DNA from: DASUBV01 sp036501025
GTDB lineage: Bacteria; Actinomycetota; Actinomycetes; Streptosporangiales; Streptosporangiaceae
Assembly (NCBI GenBank): GCA_036501025.1
Contig: DASYBB010000059.1
Span: 5,546 to 69,545 of the forward strand
Direction of reading: 5' to 3'
Length of the DNA stretch: 64,000 nt
Under the pieces are notes generated by a model. It was not told the origin of the DNA. It was given only the letters and a program-made list of their open reading frames with translations, and did no database searches. A program made the translations under genes and the position numbers. Position 1 is the stretch's first letter. The number at the start of each line of letters is the position of its first letter. Of the stretch, positions 57,835-64,000 are shown piece by piece.

Positions 57835-58227
57835 CTACGGCTGCCCGTCCTCATAGTCGTAGACCGGCTCGTCCCGATCCACCGCCGGGCCCGCAGCCCG
57901 GTCCACGGCCAGGCCCGCCGCTTGGTCCGCGACCAGGCCCGCTGTGCCGCGTCCCCGCCCGCCGAGCGCCGGCCCGGTCCAGTAGTCCTCCCCGGCGGGC
58001 CAGTAGCTCCCGGGCAGCAAGCGGTCACCGGGCGGGTCGAGTTCTGCGGCAGGCCGACCGTCCCCGCCCAGTTCGCGGCTGGCGCGTGGCCGGGGCAACC
58101 AATAAGACGGGCCGGCCGGCCAGGAGCCTTCCGTTGGCCAGCAGTCCCCGGCGGGTAGGGCCCCGGCGCTCCCGGCCGCCCCGTCGTCCCGGCCGTAGCG
58201 GTCTAGCTCGTCGTCCCCGTACGTCAT
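57835..58227 (-). CDS. hypothetical acidic Trp/Tyr/Pro-rich protein
   Basis: A 130-aa acidic protein starting MTYGDDELDRYGRDDG, with two SYW-type segments (SYWLPRP and SYWPAGEDYWTGP) and repeated A-G-x-A-V-D-R words near the end. No family is recognised. GGGGGGA lies just before the ATG at 58227. It fills the gap between miaB (convergent) and miaA (divergent), and its start region abuts the miaA promoter. It could be a fast-evolving protein or an ORF without function. Confidence 0.5.
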   Translation of the reverse strand: MTYGDDELDRYGRDDGAAGSAGALPAGDCWPTEGSWPAGPSYWLPRPRASRELGGDGRPAAELDPPGDRLLPGSYWPAGEDYWTGPALGGRGRGTAGLVADQAAGLAVDRAAGPAVDRDEPVYDYEDGQP

Positions 58228-58297
58228 GATCCCCCCAGGACCGCGTCCGTCCGGCCGCACCGTGGCTAGCCATACCCGCCGCTGCCAGACTGACCCC

Positions 58298-59248
58298 ATG
58301 GCCGCCGACCCCGTGCCGCACGAGAACGAGTTCCCCGTCGGTCTCCGGCCGCGGCTGACGATCGCCGTCGTCGGGCCGACGGCCGCCGGGAAGTCCGCGC
58401 TCTCCCTGGGCCTGGCCGAGGCCACGGGGGGCGAGATCATCAACGCCGACTCGATGCAGCTCTACCGGGGCATGGACATCGGCACCGCCAAGCTAACCGT
58501 CGCCGAGCGCCATGGCGTGCCTCATCACCTGCTCGACACCTGGGACGTCACCCAGGCCGCCAGCGTGTCCGAATACCAGATCCTGGCCCGCCGGGCCATT
58601 GATCAGATTCACGCCCGCGGCCGGGTTCCCATCCTGGTCGGCGGCTCCGGGCTGTACGTCCGCGCCGCCATCGACAAGCTGGAGTTCCCCGGCACCGACC
58701 CCAGCCTGCGCACGAGCCTCGAGGACGAACTGGCCCAGGTCGGTGCCCCGGCCCTGCACGCCCGCCTGGCCACGGCCGACCCGGCCGCCGCCGCGGCCAT
58801 CCTGCCCAGCAACGGCCGCCGTATCGTTCGGGCCCTGGAAGTCCTCCAGCTGTCCGGCCGCCCGTTCAGCGCCACCCTCCCGCAGTACGAGTCCGTCTAT
58901 GACACCGTCCAGATCGGCGTCGACCTCCCACGATCCGACCTCGATCAGCGGATCGCCGACCGGGTGACCCGAATGTGGGAGCTCGGGCTGGTGGACGAGG
59001 TCCGCCAGCTCGCCGCTGTCGGCCTCCGTGACGGCCGGACCGCCAGCCGCGCCCTGGGCTATGCCCAGGTGCTGAGGTTCCTGGACGGCGAGCTATCCGA
59101 GGACGACGCCGCCGCCCAGACGATCCTGGCCACACGCCGGTTCGTGCGCCGGCAGGAATCCTGGTTCCGCCGGGATCCGCGCATCCGCTGGGTGTCAGGC
59201 ACCGGCCCAGAGACCCTGTTGCGCGCTCTCGACGCCCTGGGTAGCTGA
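58298..59248 (+). CDS. miaA: tRNA dimethylallyltransferase
   Basis: A 316-aa enzyme that transfers dimethylallyl from DMAPP to A37 of UNN-decoding tRNAs. The P-loop is VVGPTAAGKSALS, followed by INADSMQLYRGMDIGTAK, VGGSGLYVRA and the C-terminal SRALGYAQVL. A CAGACT element 7 nt before the ATG hints at leaderless transcription. Its product is the substrate of MiaB. Confidence 0.94.
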   Translation: MAADPVPHENEFPVGLRPRLTIAVVGPTAAGKSALSLGLAEATGGEIINADSMQLYRGMDIGTAKLTVAERHGVPHHLLDTWDVTQAASVSEYQILARRAIDQIHARGRVPILVGGSGLYVRAAIDKLEFPGTDPSLRTSLEDELAQVGAPALHARLATADPAAAAAILPSNGRRIVRALEVLQLSGRPFSATLPQYESVYDTVQIGVDLPRSDLDQRIADRVTRMWELGLVDEVRQLAAVGLRDGRTASRALGYAQVLRFLDGELSEDDAAAQTILATRRFVRRQESWFRRDPRIRWVSGTGPETLLRALDALGS

Positions 59249-59290
59249 CGGACCTGATCTCTGACGGCCTTGGGTACCTCTCAGCGCTGG

Positions 59291-59322
59291 GTTTCTGATG
59301 GCGCTAAGTTTCTGATGGCGCT
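59291..59322. repeat. 15-bp direct repeat downstream of miaA
   Basis: GTTTCTGATGGCGCT occurs at 59291-59305 and 59308-59322, in the 179-bp gap between miaA and the convergent HNH gene. Confidence 0.6.
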
Positions 59323-59427
59323 GGGCATGACCGCGCCCGGTACTGACCCCCCTGCGCCCTGGACAGCGGCGTCGGGGCCGGGCGAGTGATCAGCATCGGC
59401 GCGGACTCCGCTACCCGCCGCCGTGCG

Positions 59428-62058
59428 CTAGCCGGTGTCGTACTGGTGGCGGTGGCTGGTGTAGGTGCGTCCGGCCGGAGTGGTCCAGCGGAAGGTGCCC
59501 GGCTGGGGCTGGGTGAGGGTCCAGCGGGGGTCCTGCTTGAGCTGGTGGTGACGGCGGCACACGGCGCCGAGGTCGCAAGGGCAGGTTAATCCGCCTTGGT
59601 CGAACGGGATGGTGTGGTCGAGGTCGGTGCGCCAGGCGGGCTGGCCGCAGCGGGGCCCGCGGCAGGTGTGGTCGCGGGCGGCGACGTACTCCCGGATCCT
59701 GGGCGGCGGCCGGTAGGCGGGGGTAGCGGTGGTATGGGCGCAGCCGCCGGGGGCACCGTGGTCGGCATCGGCCTGTGCCTGGGCTTCATCGCGGGCCTCG
59801 CGGGCGGCCCTAAGGAGGCGGGCGTAGATGCCGTCGATGAGCTTGGGGTTCGCGGGTGGTGCGGTGTCGAGGGCGGCGGCGGGCAGCACGATGGTGACCC
59901 GGCCGATGATGCCGGTGGTGGCGGGCGGGTCGTGGGTGCCGCCTGTGGGGCGTGTGCGGGGCAGGCGGGTGACGGCGATGGCGTGGCGGTCGGGGTCGGT
60001 GAGGATGATGCGCCATTGGGTGGTCGGGGTGCGCAGGGCGAGGGAGGTGAGGCGGCGGGCTTCGGGCGCGGTGATCGGGCCGATGCGACCGAGGGTGCCG
60101 GGGGCGTCGCTGGTGCCGGTGAAGGTGGTCCAGGGCAGGGTGAGGTCCAGGAGCCCGGCGGGCGGCGGGGCGCCGGCGGTGCCGCCGGGTGCGGTGTGCC
60201 GGGGTTGGGCGTCGTGCGGGGGCGCGGTGGCGGGGACGTGCGGGCGCGCGGTGGCGGGGATGTGCGGGGGCGCGGTGGCAGGGATGTGCGGAGGGATGGG
60301 TGGCCAGGGCCACTGGATGCCGGGGCCGGCGTGGTGGTCGTCGAGGGGGTCGCCGCGGGCGGGGTCCCAGTCGGCGGGTGCGGGTGGCGGAGGGCCGGTG
60401 TCGCGGTAGCCGTCGTCTTGGGGGAGGTCGGCGTCGGTGAGTGGCGGGACCTCGGGCCAGGGATCGTCGGCTGGCGCGGGATCGGCGTCCTGGTGGGGCG
60501 CGGCGTCCTGGTGGGGCGCGGTGCCCTGGTGGGGCGCGGTGCCCTGGTGCGGCGCGGTGCCCTCTTCTGGGCCGGGCCGGGAGCCAGGTCGCGGCCCGGC
60601 TGAGCCGGACCCGCCGCGAGGAGGCCGGGCCTTGCCGCTAGTGGCTCCGCCGCTGCCCGCGGGCGTGGCGCCGCCGCCGGGCTGGCGGCTGCCGCCGGGT
60701 TCGGGACTGTAGCCCGGCTCGGGGCGATCGCCGGGTTCGGGGCTGTAGCCCGGCTCCGGGCGATCGCCGGGTTCGGGGCTGCGGCCGGGTTCGGGGCCGA
60801 AGTCGGGGGCGGGCTCGCCGGGCGGTGTCCAGCCGTCGTCCTCGTCACCGGGCGGAGGCTCGGCGTCGGGCGGCGCGCCGGGCGGCGGCGGGATCGGGGG
60901 CAGGGTGTCGAGGATCTTGCCGAGCAGGGCCTGGGCACGCAGGAAGTTGATCCCGCCGCCGGCGCCGGCGGCCTTCATGGCCTCAGCGATCGCGGAGATC
61001 CGCGCGTAGGCCGCGGCGGCCTCGGCGGCCGGCAGGCAGTACGCGGCCAGCGCGGCGGTGCCGTCGTGATCGGGATACAGGGCGACCTTGGCCCGCCGCT
61101 CGGCGGCCCGGCGGCGGTGCTCGGCACCCTCGGGATCGGCGGCGATCACCGCCCGGCGCACCGCCGCGTGCAGCTGCCCGTAAGTCAGGTCCCCCGCCCG
61201 CGGGATGACCGCGTCCTCCACGGCCCTGGCGGCGGCATCCGGCAGCGGGGCGGTGGCCTCGGCGACGATCTTGGCCCGGTAGGTGTCGATGCGCCCGTCG
61301 GCTAGGGCCGCCGCAGTCGTCGGCAGCCGCCACTGCAGCGCCACCGCGAGGCTGGCCCAGGCCTCGGCGCCGGGCCGGGAGAGGGTGAGCTCGAGGGAGA
61401 CCTGCGCGACGGCGTCGTCGGTGACGTGGGCGGGCCGCCCGTCGTCTTGTAACCCGGCCTTCGGGTCCGCGGCCGCGGACCGGGCGGCGACGTGCGCGAC
61501 GAGCTCCAGCTCGCGGGCCTGCGCCCAGGACGCGACCCGGCGGAACGCGCCCGCCATCCCCACCAGGTCCCCGTCCACCGCGGTGGCGGGATCCTGCCCG
61601 GCCAGCCACGCGGCCAGGCCCGGACCGGTCGGCAGCGCCTCGGCGACGGCGCCGGCCAGGTCTCGGCCCCGGCCCCGGCCCCGGCCTGCGCACGCCCGGA
61701 TACCGGTCTGGCCATCCGCAAGCTCGTCACCGGGTTCCGGCGAGCCGGCGGCCGGCCAGCGTGATCCATCGGGCGGCTCGGGCGGCTCCGGCGAGCCGTC
61801 GGACGGCACGGGCGGCACATCAGTCAGCCCCAGCGCGGCTGTCTCCGCGGCGAGGTCCTCTTCCTGGTCCACGCCGTCCCAGTCGCGCAGCGGCCGCCCG
61901 ATCGCCTCCAGCGCCGACACCAGGTCCAGCTCAAACGACCACCTCAGCCCGCCCCCATCCGGCGCCACCAGCGGAAGCCCGCCACGATCAGCCGCCCCCG
62001 ACGCCCAGCCGGGCTCGGGGCCATCGGCCGGGACGCCGGGCTCCCCGCTGCCTGCCAC
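59428..62058 (-). CDS. DUF222-HNH endonuclease-like protein (13E12 type) with three repeat tracts
   Basis: An 876-aa protein. The DUF222 helical domain lies at about 110-390 (LARPGAEAWASLA-type, ADGRIDTYRAKIV...). A long low-complexity middle (about 390-640) contains three different tandem repeats. The C-terminal HNH domain has CRGPRCGQPAWRTDLDHT, the FDQGG turn and CRRHHQLKQ, with the Cys pairs that bind zinc. GTG at 62058 is chosen because GGGAGG lies 7 nt upstream. Related 13E12 proteins are repeated in mycobacterial genomes and serve as phage integration targets. Nuclease activity is inferred from the motif only. Confidence 0.85.
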   Translation of the reverse strand: MAGSGEPGVPADGPEPGWASGAADRGGLPLVAPDGGGLRWSFELDLVSALEAIGRPLRDWDGVDQEEDLAAETAALGLTDVPPVPSDGSPEPPEPPDGSRWPAAGSPEPGDELADGQTGIRACAGRGRGRGRDLAGAVAEALPTGPGLAAWLAGQDPATAVDGDLVGMAGAFRRVASWAQARELELVAHVAARSAAADPKAGLQDDGRPAHVTDDAVAQVSLELTLSRPGAEAWASLAVALQWRLPTTAAALADGRIDTYRAKIVAEATAPLPDAAARAVEDAVIPRAGDLTYGQLHAAVRRAVIAADPEGAEHRRRAAERRAKVALYPDHDGTAALAAYCLPAAEAAAAYARISAIAEAMKAAGAGGGINFLRAQALLGKILDTLPPIPPPPGAPPDAEPPPGDEDDGWTPPGEPAPDFGPEPGRSPEPGDRPEPGYSPEPGDRPEPGYSPEPGGSRQPGGGATPAGSGGATSGKARPPRGGSGSAGPRPGSRPGPEEGTAPHQGTAPHQGTAPHQDAAPHQDADPAPADDPWPEVPPLTDADLPQDDGYRDTGPPPPAPADWDPARGDPLDDHHAGPGIQWPWPPIPPHIPATAPPHIPATARPHVPATAPPHDAQPRHTAPGGTAGAPPPAGLLDLTLPWTTFTGTSDAPGTLGRIGPITAPEARRLTSLALRTPTTQWRIILTDPDRHAIAVTRLPRTRPTGGTHDPPATTGIIGRVTIVLPAAALDTAPPANPKLIDGIYARLLRAAREARDEAQAQADADHGAPGGCAHTTATPAYRPPPRIREYVAARDHTCRGPRCGQPAWRTDLDHTIPFDQGGLTCPCDLGAVCRRHHQLKQDPRWTLTQPQPGTFRWTTPAGRTYTSHRHQYDTG
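60213..60295. repeat. 24-bp tandem repeats encoding (P-P-H-I-P-A-T-A)n
   Basis: Three full copies and a partial copy encode PHIPATAP, PHIPATAR and PHVPATAP on the minus strand within the HNH gene. Confidence 0.75.
60485..60565. repeat. 18-bp tandem repeats encoding (T/D-A-A-P-H-Q)n
   Basis: About five copies encode TAPHQG and DAAPHQD-type units on the minus strand within the HNH gene. Confidence 0.75.
60698..60795. repeat. Pro-Glu-Pro-Gly tandem repeats in the HNH gene
   Basis: Units encoding PEPGDR and PEPGYS alternate for about five copies. The DNA-level period is about 36 bp for a pair of units. Confidence 0.75.
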
Positions 62059-62220
62059 CTGAGCACCTCCCTGCCCGCGAGAACGGCCGATCCGCCACCC
62101 ACCCCGTTCCGGAATGAATGTCCTGCTCTTAGCTAAGACTATCGACACCCTCTGACATTTCTGGACATGATCCCTATCAGTTTCGACTAGTGGGCAAAGA
62201 TCAGCACACTCCTAACCGCG

Positions 62221-62250
62221 TTGCCGCCCCCGCGACCACGTGCCTATGCT
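62221..62250 (+). promoter_or_regulatory. leaderless promoter of the TIGR03086 gene
   Basis: TTGCCG (-35), 18 nt, TATGCT (-10), then 6 nt to the GTG at 62257. There is no ribosome site. This is the clearest leaderless arrangement in the window because both promoter elements are visible. Confidence 0.55.
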
Positions 62251-62256
62251 CCGAGT

Positions 62257-62856
62257 GTGACCAATGCCCCGGACATCATTGACCAGGACCGGCGCGCGGT
62301 AGAGCTCAGCGCGGCGATCGTGGCGCGGGCCAAGCCGGCCGATCTCGGCCGCCCGACGCCGTGCGGAGCCTGGACCCTGCGCGAGCTCCTCGATCACATG
62401 ATCACGCAGCACTACGGTTTCGCGGCCGCCCGCGCGGGCGAGGGCAGCGACCCGCAGCACTGGCAGGTGGTCCATCCGGAGGACCCCATCGGGGACTACG
62501 CCGCCGCCGCCCGCCACGTCACCGACGCGTTCGCGCAGGCCGGGACGCTGGAGCGCGCGTTCGAGCTGCCGGAGATCAGCTCTGCGGCGGCGTTCCCGGC
62601 GGCGCAGGCGGTCAGCTTTCACTTCGTGGATTACGTCGTCCACGGCTGGGACGTGGCGCGCTCGCTCGACGTCCCGTTCGAGCTGAGCCCCGACCTGGCG
62701 CAGGCGGCGCTGGTCGTCGCGCGGCGGGTGCCGGACGGGGCGAACCGGCTGGGGGAGAAGGCCGCGTTCCGGCCCAGCCTGGCCTCGCCGCCGGACGGCG
62801 CCGCCCTGGACCAGGTCCTGGCCGCCCTCGGCCGCTCGCCCGCCTGGCGCCCCTGA
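62257..62856 (+). CDS. TIGR03086 family (DinB/maleylpyruvate-isomerase-like) metal-binding protein
   Basis: A 199-aa four-helix-bundle protein. It has LGRPTPCGAWTLRELLDHMITQHYG, with a metal-type His, and a later HFVDYVVHGWDVARS containing two further His/Asp candidates. TIGR03086 proteins are mycothiol-related DinB-fold proteins of uncertain reaction. GTG at 62257 fits the promoter and the conserved start; the upstream extension is Pro/Arg-rich. Confidence 0.82.
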   Translation: MTNAPDIIDQDRRAVELSAAIVARAKPADLGRPTPCGAWTLRELLDHMITQHYGFAAARAGEGSDPQHWQVVHPEDPIGDYAAAARHVTDAFAQAGTLERAFELPEISSAAAFPAAQAVSFHFVDYVVHGWDVARSLDVPFELSPDLAQAALVVARRVPDGANRLGEKAAFRPSLASPPDGAALDQVLAALGRSPAWRP

Positions 62857-62868
62857 CCTGCGCCCCGG

Positions 62869-62904
62869 CCCGAAACCAGGCCCGAAACCAGGCCCGAAAC
62901 CAGG
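62869..62904. repeat. three perfect tandem copies of a 12-bp unit
   Basis: CCCGAAACCAGG is repeated three times without mismatch between the TIGR03086 gene and dapF. Confidence 0.8.
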
Positions 62905-62988
62905 CCCGGCCCCGCCCGGAGCCGCCGCGAAGCGGACCTGAACCCCGAGCTCCGGCCCGCCGCGCCCGCACCTCCGCTCACCCCGTCA

Positions 62989-62994
62989 TACGAT
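62989..62994 (+). promoter_or_regulatory. -10 element of a leaderless dapF promoter
   Basis: TACGAT is followed by 7 nt and the ATG at 63002, with no ribosome site. Confidence 0.5.
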
Positions 62995-63001
62995 CTACCT
63001 C

Positions 63002-63946
63002 ATGCGCTTCGCCAAGGGCCACGGGACCGGCAATGACTTCGTCATCCTGCCCGACCCCGACGGGCGCCTGGACCTCTCGCCCCAGCTCGCTGCCCGGATC
63101 TGCGACCGCCGCACCGGCCTCGGCGCGGACGGGATCCTGCGCGTCATCACCGCCAAGGCCGCCGCCGGCATCGCCGACCCGGAGGACACCTGGGCGCAGC
63201 ACGCGGCCGAGCAGTCGGCGGAGTGGTTCATGGACTACCGCAACGCCGACGGCAGCATGGCGGAGATGTGCGGCAACGGGATCCGGGTGCTCGCCCGCTA
63301 CCTGCTGGACAGCGGCCTGGCGGCCGGCCCTGAGCTGGCGGTGGGCAGCCGGGCCGGCGTGCGCGTCGTGCGCGCCGACGGCGACGGCTGGTTCACGGCG
63401 GAGATGGGGCCCGCGCAGGTCACGGGCACCGGGTCGGCGCGGCTGGGTGATCATGCCTATGCCGGGCTGGCCGTCAGCGTCGGCAACCCGCACCTGGTCT
63501 GCGTGATCGACGGCCCGGTCGCGGAGGTCGACCTGAGCGGCCCGCCGGGGCTGGATCCGGATCAGTTCCCGGCCGGGGCCAATGTCGAGGTCGTCCGGGT
63601 CACCGGCGATCACCAGGCCGAGATGCGGGTCTACGAGCGGGGCTCGGGTGTCACGCTGTCGTGCGGGACGGGCGCCGTGGCCGCGGCGGCGGGCGCGGCG
63701 GTCGCGGCGGGGGAGTGGCAGGCCGGGCCGGAACGGCCCTGGACGGTGCTGGTGCCGGGGGGCCGGCTGGCCGTCACGCCGAGCGCTGCGGCCAGCCGGC
63801 TGGCCGGGCCGGCGGTCATCGTCGCGGCGGGCGAGCTGGATGATGCCTGGCTGCGCGAGGCCGCGGCGCGCGGGCCGGACGCGGTCCGGCCCGCCGCGGG
63901 CGCGGCGGGCCAGGGCCGGGAGCGGGCCGTCTCAGGCACCGGCTGA
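63002..63946 (+). CDS. dapF: diaminopimelate epimerase
   Basis: A 314-aa PLP-independent epimerase converting LL- to meso-diaminopimelate for lysine and peptidoglycan. It starts MRFAKGHGTGNDFVILPD. The two catalytic cysteines lie in AEMCGNGIR and LSCGTGAV. The C-terminal Ala/Gly extension (about 285-314) is longer than usual. The miaA...dapF order is the actinobacterial norm. Confidence 0.94.
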   Translation: MRFAKGHGTGNDFVILPDPDGRLDLSPQLAARICDRRTGLGADGILRVITAKAAAGIADPEDTWAQHAAEQSAEWFMDYRNADGSMAEMCGNGIRVLARYLLDSGLAAGPELAVGSRAGVRVVRADGDGWFTAEMGPAQVTGTGSARLGDHAYAGLAVSVGNPHLVCVIDGPVAEVDLSGPPGLDPDQFPAGANVEVVRVTGDHQAEMRVYERGSGVTLSCGTGAVAAAAGAAVAAGEWQAGPERPWTVLVPGGRLAVTPSAAASRLAGPAVIVAAGELDDAWLREAAARGPDAVRPAAGAAGQGRERAVSGTG

Positions 63947-64000
63947 GCGGGCGGCCATCCGCAGGCCGAGGGTGACCAGTGTCCAGCCGGCCCGGTTCCT
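63932..64000 (-). CDS. C-terminal end of an unidentified gene entering from the right
   Basis: An open frame from the window edge ends at TGA (63934-63932) and encodes 22 residues, RNRAGWTLVTLGLRMAAR then SAGA. It overlaps the dapF 3' end by 15 bp. The residues look like a real helical C-terminus, but the fragment is too short to assign. Confidence 0.35.
   Translation of the reverse strand, partial: RNRAGWTLVTLGLRMAARSAGA

Noticed and set aside
60213..60795. CRISPR array suggested by regular repeats
   Set aside because: The repeats are short, contiguous without unique spacers, and encode in-frame amino acid repeats of the HNH protein.

Overview
The window is chromosomal DNA from a very high-GC actinobacterium, probably a soil actinomycete. 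The evidence is strong G/C bias at third codon positions, many GTG/TTG starts, leaderless starts, 4-bp ATGA-type overlaps, and actinobacterial families (DUF3046, DUF3040, DUF6458, DUF6328, ClgR, ANTAR and MEDS regulators, DUF222-HNH proteins, TIGR03086). The order within Actinomycetia cannot be decided from the sequence alone. No rRNA, tRNA, CRISPR array, insertion sequence or prophage was seen.

Layout. (1) 1-4.0 kb: end of a RodZ-like gene, then rimO-pgsA-cinA with 4-bp overlaps, and a ClgR-type regulator. (2) 4.2-11.5 kb: an Rrf2 regulator, then a sugar-uptake locus (GH3 beta-N-acetylhexosaminidase, two ABC permeases, lipoprotein binding protein) divergent from a ROK repressor, with a perfect 17-bp operator between them. 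(3) 11.5-18.2 kb: DUF6328 membrane protein, histidine-ammonia-lyase-like enzyme, SigR-like ECF sigma factor, a split LigD-type polymerase/ligase pair, and two DMT transporters. (4) 18.3-37.6 kb: a dense signalling region with a complete RsbR-RsbS-RsbT stressosome, four further STAS proteins, four SpoIIE-type phosphatases (one fused to an RsbT-like ATPase), two histidine kinases, a response regulator, three MEDS-ATPase proteins and two GAF-ANTAR proteins, but no sigma factor gene. (5) 37.7-48.2 kb: MFS transporter, the giant helicase Lhr, and a siroheme/sulfite-reduction operon (nirA, small zinc-ribbon protein, cobA/cysG-type gene, CbiX-type chelatase) preceded by a previously unannotated cysteine-rich leader peptide. 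(6) 48.3-64 kb: DUF3046, an intein-containing recA with a LexA box, recX, rny, an S9 peptidase, miaB, miaA, a repeat-rich DUF222-HNH protein, a TIGR03086 protein and dapF.

Sections 1 and 6 look like one conserved actinobacterial backbone (rimO-pgsA-cinA-clgR ... DUF3046-recA-recX ... miaB-miaA-dapF). About 44 kb of mostly accessory genes lies between its two halves.

Most notable items: the Cys-rich leader with two mutually exclusive stems upstream of sulfite reductase; the recA intein with an apparently intact LAGLIDADG endonuclease; the stressosome/partner-switch supercluster with an altered STAS phosphosite; and a recurring leaderless promoter arrangement (TANNNT, 6-7 nt, start codon) at about eight genes.
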